Origin: an uncultured Alphaproteobacteria bacterium
GTDB taxonomy: Bacteria; Pseudomonadota; Alphaproteobacteria; Bin95
DNA length: 64,000 nt
Assembly (NCBI GenBank): GCA_937891825.1
Contig: CALAHN010000088.1
Coordinates: forward strand, 114,009 to 178,008
Reading direction: 5' to 3'
Below are positions 1-8,974 of the stretch, piece after piece. The notes below the pieces were generated by a model. The model did no database searches, had not been told where the DNA came from, and saw only the letters and a program-made list of their open reading frames with translations. A program made the position numbers and the translations under genes. Each line of letters opens with the position of its first letter. Position 1 is the stretch's first letter.

Positions 1-674
1 CAGACATAGCCGCGCGCGGCGTTGACGCCCGCGGCCAGCGCGACCTTGAACTTCACGCCGCGCGGCAGCACGGCGATTTCGCCGGGCGCGATGTCGACGA
101 TCCCCATTTCCGTAAAGAACCGCAGGCCGCCGATCTCCGGCACGATCAGCATCTCGCCGTCCGCGTTATAGAAATAGTCGTCCGTCATGCTTTCGGTGAC
201 GGCGTAGACGTGGACCGCGAACCCGGTCTGGGTCATCACGTCGCCGCCGGTCGTGATCGTGCGCATGCCGGAGAGAAATGTCAGGCGCTCATCGGTTGGG
301 ATTGGCGCAGGGTCCCAGCGCATCGGCCCGAGCGGTAGGCCGCACTCGCCGAGCGTCGGGGCGGAGCGGAAATGCGGCAGATCGAGGCGGATCGCCGCCC
401 CGAGATGCCGGACCGAAGGCAACTTCCGATAGAGCCACGATCGCCGATTACTCGCGCGCGGCGCCGTGAAGGGCGTGCCGGACAGCTGTTCTGCGTAGAG
501 GCCGTAGGGACAGCGCTGCGGCGAGTTCTGGCCGATGGGCAAGGCCCCCGGCACGGCCTCGGTCTCGAAGTCGTTGCCGAAGCCCGGCATGTAGCCGGCA
601 TTGTACTGGGCGCGGGTCTGGGCCCGCGTGAACCCCGGCGGCGTCTGCTCCATCTCAGCCTCCTGGCTAGCCAT
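1..674 (-). CDS. hmgA: Homogentisate 1,2-dioxygenase, C-terminally truncated by window edge
   Basis: Reverse-strand translation reads [51 protein letters not shown]...NRRSWLYR...[44 protein letters not shown], typical of HmgA; ATG at 672-674. Confidence 0.9.
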   Translation of the reverse strand, partial: MASQEAEMEQTPPGFTRAQTRAQYNAGYMPGFGNDFETEAVPGALPIGQNSPQRCPYGLYAEQLSGTPFTAPRASNRRSWLYRKLPSVRHLGAAIRLDLPHFRSAPTLGECGLPLGPMRWDPAPIPTDERLTFLSGMRTITTGGDVMTQTGFAVHVYAVTESMTDDYFYNADGEMLIVPEIGGLRFFTEMGIVDIAPGEIAVLPRGVKFKVALAAGVNAARGYV

Positions 675-683
675 TGCAATCAA

Positions 684-2084
684 TTAGCCCATTGCAGCAT
701 CGACGTTTTCATGAAGCCAGCGGGCGATGCCTGCGACGCGGGCGTCCTCGCCGGGCTGGCCCATGGTCTGCAATCCGACCGGCATGCCGCCGACGCTCAT
801 GTGCGGCGTCGTGACGACCGGCGCGAACAGCATCGAACTTGGATAGTTGAAGATGGCGTCGCCGGTCGGGCGGCGGGCGAGAGGTTCGCCGGGGCGGTCG
901 CCGGCCCAGATCGGCGCCGGGCCGGGGCAGGCCAGCGTGATCGCCGCATCGCCATATCCTGCCAGTTGCCGGTAGGTGGTCTGCGCGATTTCCCGGTCGA
1001 GCAGCGCCGCCCGGTAGTCCGCGACCGTCATGGCCTCCGCCTTCGCCAGAACCGCCTGGATGCGGGCGCTCACCCCTTCAGGACCGTGATTATCAAGCAA
1101 GGCCCGTGTGTTCCAGCGGTTCTCCCAACCGGTAATATCGACGGCGATGCGCGCCGCATCGGCGATCGCATGCTCCAGGCGTTCGACCGCCGCATGCTCC
1201 TCACGGCGAAGGAGGGTGACGCCTGCGGTGCCGATCCCGTCGAGCAAACTGGCGAACGCCTGCCGGGTCGCGTCATCGACGCCTGCCCAACCGGCGGTCT
1301 CGAGGACGATCAGCCGGTTTGGCTTGATCGGCTCCGGGGCCGTCGCCGGCCCGACGATGCCGGGATTGCCCCGGTCGCCGCCGACACGGGCGACGATCGC
1401 CGTCGTCACATTCCAGATATCCCTGAAGCTGTTGGCGTGAACGCCGTGCGTGCTCATGCTCGTCGCCTGGCGTTCGCCGCGATTGATCCCGCCCTGACTG
1501 GGCTTGAGCGCAATGTTGCCGCAAAAGCCGGCCGGACGAATGATCGAGCCGCCGACCTGAGTGCCGATCGCCGCCGGCATCATGCCGGCCGCCACGGCCG
1601 CCGCCGACCCGGACGACGATCCGCCGGGCGTGCGGGCGGGGTCCCATGGGTTCGTTGTGGCGGCTGGATGGGACCCCCCCAGTTCCGCCGTCGTCGTCTT
1701 GCCGAAGATGACCGCGCCGGCCCGGCGGAGCGCCCATACAGCCGCATTGTCGCGCTTCGGGAAATTCCCCTTGAGCGCTGCGCAATTCATCTCCGTCGGC
1801 ATGTCGACCGTTTCCAGGAGGTCCTTGACGCCTATCGGCATCCCGTCGATCTCGGAGAGCGGGCTGCCGGCGCGATACCGGTCCGTGCTGGCGTCCGCGG
1901 CGGCGCGCGCCAGCTCAGGATTCAAATGGGCGAAAGCATTGACGACCGGCTCCCGGTCAGCGACAACCGCCAGACACCGTTCCAGATAGGCGCGCGGGCT
2001 GTCATCGCCTGCGAGAAAGCTCGGGCGACGGCTCGCAAAATCGAGACCGCGGAAGGTTTTTGGATCGTAGGCGGGCGATGACAT
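684..2084 (-). CDS. Amidase (amidase signature family)
   Basis: 466 aa; GVKDLLET, GGSSSGSAAAVAAGM and GTQVGGSIIRPAGFCG carry the Ser-Ser-Lys amidase signature. Confidence 0.85.
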   Translation of the reverse strand: MSSPAYDPKTFRGLDFASRRPSFLAGDDSPRAYLERCLAVVADREPVVNAFAHLNPELARAAADASTDRYRAGSPLSEIDGMPIGVKDLLETVDMPTEMNCAALKGNFPKRDNAAVWALRRAGAVIFGKTTTAELGGSHPAATTNPWDPARTPGGSSSGSAAAVAAGMMPAAIGTQVGGSIIRPAGFCGNIALKPSQGGINRGERQATSMSTHGVHANSFRDIWNVTTAIVARVGGDRGNPGIVGPATAPEPIKPNRLIVLETAGWAGVDDATRQAFASLLDGIGTAGVTLLRREEHAAVERLEHAIADAARIAVDITGWENRWNTRALLDNHGPEGVSARIQAVLAKAEAMTVADYRAALLDREIAQTTYRQLAGYGDAAITLACPGPAPIWAGDRPGEPLARRPTGDAIFNYPSSMLFAPVVTTPHMSVGGMPVGLQTMGQPGEDARVAGIARWLHENVDAAMG

Positions 2085-2163
2085 TGTTGGTGGCGCTCCT
2101 CAGGTTCGGACAATAGGCTAGCATCGCCGTCTGACGGTCGCTATCGCCAAGGAGAGAAAGCCC

Positions 2164-2991
2164 ATGCTTCAGTCCTACCCGGTTGCTGTCGAGGATGTCG
2201 TCTATCGGACGATCGACGGGACATCCCTGCTGGCCAGGCTGTACAAGCCGGAAGGCCCCGGACCCTTTCCCGGCGTCGTCGAGGTGCATGGCGGCGCCTG
2301 GACGATGAACGACCGGCTGGCCAATGTGGCGATCCACCAGCCGCTTGCCGCACGGGGAGTCGTGGTCATGGCCATCGACTTCAGAATGCCGTCGGACGTG
2401 CAATACCCGGCGCCATTGGCCGACATAAACTATGCCGTCCGTTGGCTGAAAGCCCATGCCAAAGACTACGGCGCGGCGGCGGACCGGATCGGGCTGCTCG
2501 GCACCTCCAGCGGCGGCCATCAGGCAATGCTGGCGGCGATGCGGCCCGCCGACCCCCGCTACGCCGTCGACCGGCTCGAGGCGGCGCCGGATATGGATGC
2601 GACGGTCGCGTTCATCGTGCTCTGCTGGTCCATCGTCGATCCGCTGGCGCGCTACAAGATGGTGACGAGCAACGGCAACGACCGGCTGGCGGCGGCGCAC
2701 CGAGCCTATTGGCCGGACGAGGCGGCGATGGCCGAGGGCGCGCCGCAATTGATCCTGGAACGCGGCGAACCGGCAGCGTTGCCGCCCGGCATCCTGCTCC
2801 AGGGGACCAATGACGACAACGTGACGCCAGACATGGCCGCCAGGTTCGTCGCGGCCTACAAGGCGGCCGGCGGGTCGATGACGTTGCACGAATTTCCCGG
2901 CGCGCCCCATGCCTTCACCGCGCGCGAGCCTGAAAGCGCGGCGTCCAAGCAGGCGATTGAGAACATCGTGGGGTTCATCGCGGGTTTTTAA
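2164..2991 (+). CDS. Alpha/beta hydrolase (HSL/esterase-like)
   Basis: 275 aa; HGGAW oxyanion-hole motif, GTSSGG nucleophile elbow, C-terminal APHAF His; stop is 3 nt upstream of the next gene. Confidence 0.8.
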   Translation: MLQSYPVAVEDVVYRTIDGTSLLARLYKPEGPGPFPGVVEVHGGAWTMNDRLANVAIHQPLAARGVVVMAIDFRMPSDVQYPAPLADINYAVRWLKAHAKDYGAAADRIGLLGTSSGGHQAMLAAMRPADPRYAVDRLEAAPDMDATVAFIVLCWSIVDPLARYKMVTSNGNDRLAAAHRAYWPDEAAMAEGAPQLILERGEPAALPPGILLQGTNDDNVTPDMAARFVAAYKAAGGSMTLHEFPGAPHAFTAREPESAASKQAIENIVGFIAGF

Positions 2992-2994
2992 CGA

Positions 2995-3297
2995 ATGTCA
3001 GAGATACCCTTCGTGCCGAGTGCGGACGACCCCGTCTGGCGCGCTTTGCAGGCGGCGCTGAAGACCGCCGCGCCCTATAGGCCCTTGATCGAAGCCGACG
3101 CCCCGTTGTTTGAGGGCGGCCTCGACCTGATGTCGCTGGAGCTTCTGGAATTCTTCCTGGCGATCGAGCGGGAATTGAAGGTTCCCATCGCGACGGAGGC
3201 CCTGCCAGAATCGGCGCTGTTGTCGCTCGGCTCGTTGCATGAACATGTCGCCAAACTTCTCCGAGACCGCGAGCGGCTATATAGCCGAGATGGATGA
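2995..3297 (+). CDS. Acyl-carrier-protein-like protein
   Basis: 100 aa; EGGLDLMSLELLEFFLAIERELKVPI resembles the phosphopantetheine attachment region of ACPs, with MSL where DSL is usual. Confidence 0.65.
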   Translation: MSEIPFVPSADDPVWRALQAALKTAAPYRPLIEADAPLFEGGLDLMSLELLEFFLAIERELKVPIATEALPESALLSLGSLHEHVAKLLRDRERLYSRDG

Positions 3298-5332
3298 GGG
3301 GAAGGCTCACAGGGCAGCGTCGCCCCGCGAACGGCGGTTGAAAGCCCGGTCGCTTTACGCAAAACGGGACTTCAATGCGGCGGCGGCGATGCTGATCGAC
3401 GCTTTGGATCATCCCGCCGATCAGGTGTTCAGGGCGCGCTGCCTGGCTGAAGCCGGCAGGGCGGAGACAGCGATAGCGGTCTTGCGGGATGCGATCGCCG
3501 CCTGGCCTGATTTTGGCCGCTCGCATTTGGCGCTCGCAAGATTGCTTGCGGCGGCCGGCGACCTTGCTGGGGCGACACGGGCGGCGGCGGAGGCTTGCCG
3601 ATTGGAGCCAAATGCCCCATCCGGCACGCTGTTTCTGGGCTCGCTGCATCTGCGTGGCGGGGATCCTGAGCGAGCGATCGCCGCTTACGCAGCGGCCGCC
3701 GACTTGGATGCTTCATCTGCCCCAGCCTTTTCGGGGCTCGCATTGGCCTATGAGCGCCTGCAGGATTATGGCAATGCCGTAGTCGCCCTTCGCAAGGCGC
3801 TTGCAGCGAAGCCGGACGATGCGCGCGTCAAGGCGCGCCTGGCGCGGCTGGAGGCGCTCGCGAAAAGGCAGGGCCAAGGCGACGCGTTTGACGACCACTT
3901 CGGGCGCGCCCAGTTATTGCGTGACATGGGCGAATTCAGCGCGGCCGCGGTCGCTGCAGGCAAGGCTGCCGCCGCTGATCCTGATGCGTCGGCGCCGCTC
4001 TTATTGCTCGGTTGGCTTCGACAGAAATTGGGCGCGGTCGATCCTGCGCTCGACGCGTTTACCAGCGCAGCGCACCGCGATCCGGGCTCGATACGGGCGC
4101 ATATCGGCATCGCCGCCGCCCGCCGCCAGCAGAAAGAATATGACGCCGCACTTGCCGCGATCGATGCCGCATTGGCGATTGATCCGGCTGCGGAAGGCGC
4201 GCTTCGACTGCGGGCGACAATTCTCTTCGAAATCGGGCGCGATCATCGAGCGATTGATGCAGCATTTGCTGAAGCGCTCGCGGCGGCTCCCGAGGATGTG
4301 GCGCTCTGGGTCGGCCGTGCCGCCGCTTTCGCAAGCGCCGGCGATTGGCAAGGCGAAGCCGATGCACTGATAATGGCTGCGACCTTGTCGAAGGAGCCCA
4401 AGGCTAAGACGTTGAATCAGGCGCGGCTGGCCAATCGGTATGCCGAGGCGGGCGATATGGCATCCGCCGCCATGTGGGCGCGATGGGCAGCGGGCGAGGC
4501 CGGGACGGCTTTCGCCGCCGCTACATCCGAAGGCGAGATCAATGCAATCTGGAACGCTGCGCAGAAAGTCGATCTGAAACCACTGAACAATCGATTTGAA
4601 CGCGTATTGGCCGAGCGGGCGGCGGCGCATTGGGCCAGCCGTGGCTGCGTCAATGCCGGGGACTGGGCGCGGCGGCGTATGGAATTTGGCGCAATGGCGT
4701 CGCGCTGGACCTGGTTGAGGTCACTTGCTCCGCCGGATGCGGCTGACCCATGGCGCGACTGCATCGATGAAGGCGCCTGGAAAGCGTTCGCCGCTCAGTC
4801 GTCGACGCGGCCAACGCTGCTGATAGCCGGGCACATCGGCCCGACCGTAATCATGCAACACCGCATTGCGCTTCATACGCCAGACGTCTATTGCCTATCG
4901 AGCAATGCGGCATTCTGGTTGTCCCGGGCGCGCCACGACCGTTTCATCTATGCGAGCCGTGCTGGCCAGATCGTGGTCAAGGCTTTCGCAGCGCTTCGTC
5001 AGAACCGGACATTGTTCATAGGAGCGGACGGCGGCATCGGCAAGCGGTCTTTGCCGGGGCGCGTATTCGGGATGGACACGCTTTGGCCAAGCGGCGCGGC
5101 GACCTTGGCCTATAAGACCGGCGCTCGTATCTTCTGCTCCCACGCGATCTGGAGGGGCGATACAATGGCAATTTCCCTGGAGCCCGGTCCCGACCCGGCC
5201 GACGCAGCTTCCGAAGACGTGTGGCTTGCGGATTTCGCGGCCTGGTATGGCGCAATGCTGGAGCGGCTGCTGATCGAAGATCCCGCGAATTACCGGCCGA
5301 ACGCCTACCGCTATTTCAGCATCGATCCATGA
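3239..5332 (+). CDS. TPR-repeat protein with C-terminal LpxL/HtrB-like (LPLAT) acyltransferase domain
   Basis: 697 aa; repeated TPR motifs (AIAAYAAAADLDASSAPAFSGLALAYERLQDYGNAVVALRKAL) followed by IAGHIGPTVIMQH...GADGGIGKRSLPGRVFGMDTLWPSGAATLAYKTGARIFCSHAIWRGDTM...LADFAAWYGAMLERLLIEDPANYRPNAYRYF. An alternative start at 3290 would reduce the overlap with the ACP gene to 8 nt. Confidence 0.7.
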   Translation: MNMSPNFSETASGYIAEMDEGKAHRAASPRERRLKARSLYAKRDFNAAAAMLIDALDHPADQVFRARCLAEAGRAETAIAVLRDAIAAWPDFGRSHLALARLLAAAGDLAGATRAAAEACRLEPNAPSGTLFLGSLHLRGGDPERAIAAYAAAADLDASSAPAFSGLALAYERLQDYGNAVVALRKALAAKPDDARVKARLARLEALAKRQGQGDAFDDHFGRAQLLRDMGEFSAAAVAAGKAAAADPDASAPLLLLGWLRQKLGAVDPALDAFTSAAHRDPGSIRAHIGIAAARRQQKEYDAALAAIDAALAIDPAAEGALRLRATILFEIGRDHRAIDAAFAEALAAAPEDVALWVGRAAAFASAGDWQGEADALIMAATLSKEPKAKTLNQARLANRYAEAGDMASAAMWARWAAGEAGTAFAAATSEGEINAIWNAAQKVDLKPLNNRFERVLAERAAAHWASRGCVNAGDWARRRMEFGAMASRWTWLRSLAPPDAADPWRDCIDEGAWKAFAAQSSTRPTLLIAGHIGPTVIMQHRIALHTPDVYCLSSNAAFWLSRARHDRFIYASRAGQIVVKAFAALRQNRTLFIGADGGIGKRSLPGRVFGMDTLWPSGAATLAYKTGARIFCSHAIWRGDTMAISLEPGPDPADAASEDVWLADFAAWYGAMLERLLIEDPANYRPNAYRYFSIDP

Positions 5333-6666
5333 CGGCGGGCGCGACATTCCTCTGGGAGAGTCTGGCGGCCGAGATGGCGCGTCATGGCGCCCTGACCGCC
5401 TTGGCGAGCGACGACAGGGCGCTTTCCTATGCCGACCTGATCGACCGGGCCATCAAGCGCGGGCGGGAGATCGGAGGATCGTCAGGCGGCGGCGGCCGGT
5501 GGCCTGTCGAGGAAGCCAGCGGCCCCATCGCGACGACGATTGAGGTTCTGGCCGCATGGTCGGTCGGGCGGGCGCCCCTGGTGATCCGCCGGACGATGGC
5601 TGAAGCCGCCAGGGCCGAGACGCTCGACCTGATGTTGGCGGCGCCCCAGGCCGATGCGGAAGGTTTGCTCGGCCGCACATCCGGCACCACGGGCGCGCCG
5701 AAACTGGCGGCCTTGCCCGGCGCCGGCGTCAACCAGTCCATGGCGGCGATCGCGGGGGCCTTTGGGTGGCGGCAAGGGGACAGGCTGCTTGCGGCCACCT
5801 CTCTCTCCTACAGCCTTGGCCTGACGGGCGGGGTTCTGGCGGCGCTGCATGCCGGCGTCACGATCCATGCCATGCGACCTGGCGCGCCGGCGCCGTTGAT
5901 CCTGCAAAAACTCCGCTCCGCCGAGATCACGTTGATCCAGGGGCCGGCGTCCCTGCACCGCATCCTGGCGACGCTCGCCAGGGGCGGGGCATTCCCGGCG
6001 GTGCGCGTCGCTGGACAAGGCGGCGAGGTCTGCACGCCCGCCGCCGCCGCCGCCATGGCGTCGCTTTATCCGAATGCGCGCCGGGTGCAGTACTTCGGCA
6101 TGACCGAAGCTGGGCCGCGTGTCGCCCATATCGATATGGACGATCCGGAATGGCCGCTCGGCGCCATGGGCGCGCCGTTTCCCTTCTTCGACTGGCGCGC
6201 GGTTCCGCTTGCGGACACGCCCTTGAAGCAGCTCTGGCTGAAAGGGCCGACCGTCCTGCTCGGATATCTGGGCGAGGCTGGCTATGTCGGTCTGGACGGC
6301 GAGGGCGGCTTTCTCTCCGGCGACGCGATCGACCTGACGCCGGGCGGCCTGCCGTGCTACCGGGGTCGGATCAATCGCTGTTTCAAGAGCGGCGGCCAGT
6401 GGGTCAATCCGTACACAGTCGAGGCGGCGCTGGCGGGCGAGGCGGGGATCGCGGGCAGCCTCTGCCGGGCAGAGCCGCATGACCTCTTGGGACAAACGCC
6501 CGTCGTCGACATCATCCTCGATGCCGCGACGGACCCGGCAAGCATCGACCTGACGGAGCTTCGCGCACGCCTCGCCCTGGCGCTGGAGCCATTTGAACTC
6601 CCGACCCAGTTTCGCTTCGTCGCCGACCTCGCGCGAACCGACGCCGGCAAGATCGCGCTGGCTTGA
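5329..6666 (+). CDS. AMP-dependent synthetase/ligase (acyl/aryl-adenylate forming)
   Basis: RTSGTTGAPK P-loop, YFGMTEAGP, LSGDAI, YRGRINRCFKSGGQWVNP and C-terminal RTDAGKIALA. ATG at 5329 overlaps the preceding TGA (ATGA); the ORF track's upstream start is probably not used. Confidence 0.8.
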   Translation: MTAGATFLWESLAAEMARHGALTALASDDRALSYADLIDRAIKRGREIGGSSGGGGRWPVEEASGPIATTIEVLAAWSVGRAPLVIRRTMAEAARAETLDLMLAAPQADAEGLLGRTSGTTGAPKLAALPGAGVNQSMAAIAGAFGWRQGDRLLAATSLSYSLGLTGGVLAALHAGVTIHAMRPGAPAPLILQKLRSAEITLIQGPASLHRILATLARGGAFPAVRVAGQGGEVCTPAAAAAMASLYPNARRVQYFGMTEAGPRVAHIDMDDPEWPLGAMGAPFPFFDWRAVPLADTPLKQLWLKGPTVLLGYLGEAGYVGLDGEGGFLSGDAIDLTPGGLPCYRGRINRCFKSGGQWVNPYTVEAALAGEAGIAGSLCRAEPHDLLGQTPVVDIILDAATDPASIDLTELRARLALALEPFELPTQFRFVADLARTDAGKIALA

Positions 6667-6678
6667 GCGCAGGCCGCG

Positions 6679-8325
6679 TCAGTTCGCGACGTTGCGCTTC
6701 GGCTTGAAGCTGTCGGGGTCGGCGACGGACCAAGGCACGTCGTAAGCCGTTCCTTGAGGATCGGCGAGCAATTGGCCGGATTTCAGAAAGGTATAAAGCT
6801 CATCTGCCGGCGACAGCACATAGGGGCTGAGGCGGTGGTAGAGGTTATGCGGCTCCAGTTCCGAAGGATGATCGAGGCCGGCGGCCGCGACGATTTCCTT
6901 CAGGGCGCGCAAGGTGTGGGCATGGAACCGGCGCACGCGCTCCGCTTTTTCCGGGATGACGAGGGCGCGCTGGCGCATGGGGTCCTGGGTCGCGACGCCG
7001 ACCGGGCACCCGCCTGTGTGGCACTTCAGGGAATGGATGCAGCCGACCGTGAACATGAAGGCTCGCGCGGCATTGGTCCAATCGGCGCCGATGGCCGCAT
7101 TCGACGCGATCGCGAACGCGCTTGTCGCCTTGCCGGCCGCGCCGATGCGCACCCGGTCCTTGAGGCCGGCCCCGACCAGGGCATTGCGGGTCAGGATCAG
7201 GCCCTCGCGGAGAGGCATGCCGACATGATCGACGAATTCCTGGGGAGCGGCGCCCGTGCCGCCTTCGGCCCCATCGACGACGATGAAGTCCAGCGTCACG
7301 CCCATCTCCAGCATCGCCTTGGTCAGCGCGAAGACCTCATGGGGCTTGCCGACGCAGAACTTCGCGCCGATGGGCTTGCCGCCGCTCAATTCCCGGAGCC
7401 GAGCCGCCCAGGCGATCAATTCTCGCGGCGTCGAGAATGTCGTGTGATAGGCAGGCGAGATGCAATCCTCGCCGATGGGGATGCCGCGGGTGGCTGCGAT
7501 CTCTGCCGTCACCTTGGCGCCGGGCAACATGCCGCCATGGCCGGGCTTGGCGCCCTGACTGATCTTGATCTCGATCATCTTGACCTGGTCGTTCTGGGCG
7601 TTGGCCTGGAACGCGCCTTCGTCGAACGATCCGTCACGGTTGCGGCAGCCGAAATAGCCTGAGCCGATCTCCCAGACGAGGTCGCCGCCATGCTTGCGGT
7701 GATAGGGGCTGATCGAGCCTTCGCCGGTGTCATGATAGAAGCGGCCGAGCTTGGCTCCGAGATTGAGCGCTTCTATCGCATTGCCGCTGAGCGAGCCGAA
7801 ACTCATGGCCGAAATGTTGAAGATCGAGCTTGAATAGGGCTGAGTGCAATCTGGGCCGCCGACATCGACGCGGAGGTCCCCGGCGCTGAGGGGCTTCGGC
7901 GCCATCGATTGGGTGATAAAGGCATACTCGCTTGAGCCGACGTCCAGCGCCGTGCCGAAGGGCACTGCATCTTCCTCGCCCTTGGCCCGGGCATAGACGA
8001 CCGAGCGCGACGCGCGGTCGATCGGCCGGCCGTCCCGGTCGCTCTCGACGATATACTGGCGGAGATAGGGGCGCAGTTCCTCAAAGATCCAGCGGGCCCG
8101 GCCGATGATCGGATAGTTCCGCATCAAGCTGTGGCGGGTTTGGAAATAGTCGTAGGCGCCAAGCCCCGTCAGGCCGCCAAACCCCGCGGCCGGCAAGATC
8201 GCGCCATCCCACCAGAAAGCCGAAATCAGGCTGACGATCAGCCCAACCGCCGCGCCCCCCAAAATGGCGAACCGCCAGAAATATGGCGGCACGCGCATAC
8301 GGCCAAGATCGCTATCGACAGCCAA
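6679..8325 (-). CDS. FMN-binding glutamate synthase family protein (GltB-like domain)
   Basis: 548 aa; FNISAMSFGSLSGNAIEALNLGAKLG, YHTTFSTPRELIAW, VVDGAEGGTGAAPQEFVDHVGMPL and CHTGGCPVGVATQDP motifs. Confidence 0.88.
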   Translation of the reverse strand: MAVDSDLGRMRVPPYFWRFAILGGAAVGLIVSLISAFWWDGAILPAAGFGGLTGLGAYDYFQTRHSLMRNYPIIGRARWIFEELRPYLRQYIVESDRDGRPIDRASRSVVYARAKGEEDAVPFGTALDVGSSEYAFITQSMAPKPLSAGDLRVDVGGPDCTQPYSSSIFNISAMSFGSLSGNAIEALNLGAKLGRFYHDTGEGSISPYHRKHGGDLVWEIGSGYFGCRNRDGSFDEGAFQANAQNDQVKMIEIKISQGAKPGHGGMLPGAKVTAEIAATRGIPIGEDCISPAYHTTFSTPRELIAWAARLRELSGGKPIGAKFCVGKPHEVFALTKAMLEMGVTLDFIVVDGAEGGTGAAPQEFVDHVGMPLREGLILTRNALVGAGLKDRVRIGAAGKATSAFAIASNAAIGADWTNAARAFMFTVGCIHSLKCHTGGCPVGVATQDPMRQRALVIPEKAERVRRFHAHTLRALKEIVAAAGLDHPSELEPHNLYHRLSPYVLSPADELYTFLKSGQLLADPQGTAYDVPWSVADPDSFKPKRNVAN

Positions 8326-8548
8326 GTCGTCGCTCCTTTCAGCAAGCTACGGTCGACATGCGCCCAGATGCATGCCTGACGCAAGGCGCGTCCGGATCGA
8401 CGCGCAGCGCATGCTCGCCTCAATTGCTGGCGATCACCTTAAAATTGTTTGGGCAATGCCGCCGAAGGCTTGGATGAACGGAAGCCGAAGCGGCGTGAAC
8501 GATCTGGAAAATCGCAGCGATCGAAGCGTCAAGCGCGGCCCCCGCGCC

Positions 8549-8974
8549 TTATTCGCGGACGATCAGCATCGAGGCTTTCGCGTGGCGCATGACGAGATCG
8601 GCATTCGGCCCGATCAGGGCGTCCTGAAGTTCCGGGCGGTGGGACGCCATCACGATCAGATCGGCCTCGATCGCGTCGGCCTGCCTGAGGATGGACCTGT
8701 AGATCCGTCCGGTGGCGATATGCTGCGTCACCTTGCGTCCTGGCAATGTGGCCGCGACCACGGCCTTGAGCGCGGCCTCGGTCGCGGCTATGGATTTCGC
8801 TTGGAAGTTCGCTGGAAAATGCTGGGCCGCCATGGCGCTCCTGACGCCGGGCGCGACCGACATGACGTGAAGGTCGGCCCCGAACGCATCGGCAAGCGCA
8901 GCCGCCGTCGGCACGGCCTTGACCCAGGAACTCTCGTGGTTGACGTCGAGCGCGATCAGGATGGTTTTATACAT
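8549..8974 (-). CDS. Universal stress protein (UspA family)
   Basis: MYKTILIALDVNHESSW...GRIYRSILRQADAIEADLIVMASHRPELQDALIGPNADLVMRHAKASMLIVRE; start overlaps the TRAP permease stop by 8 nt. Confidence 0.88.
   Translation of the reverse strand: MYKTILIALDVNHESSWVKAVPTAAALADAFGADLHVMSVAPGVRSAMAAQHFPANFQAKSIAATEAALKAVVAATLPGRKVTQHIATGRIYRSILRQADAIEADLIVMASHRPELQDALIGPNADLVMRHAKASMLIVRE

Noticed and set aside
372-2081. 569-aa plus-strand ORF opposite hmgA and the amidase
   Set aside because: Arg/Gly/Ala-rich shadow ORF from codon bias on the opposite strand; the minus-strand amidase and HmgA have clear family motifs.
5221-5328. Upstream extension of the AMP-ligase ORF to 5221
   Set aside because: Would overlap 112 nt of the LPLAT domain out of frame; the ATGA-coupled start at 5329 fits better.
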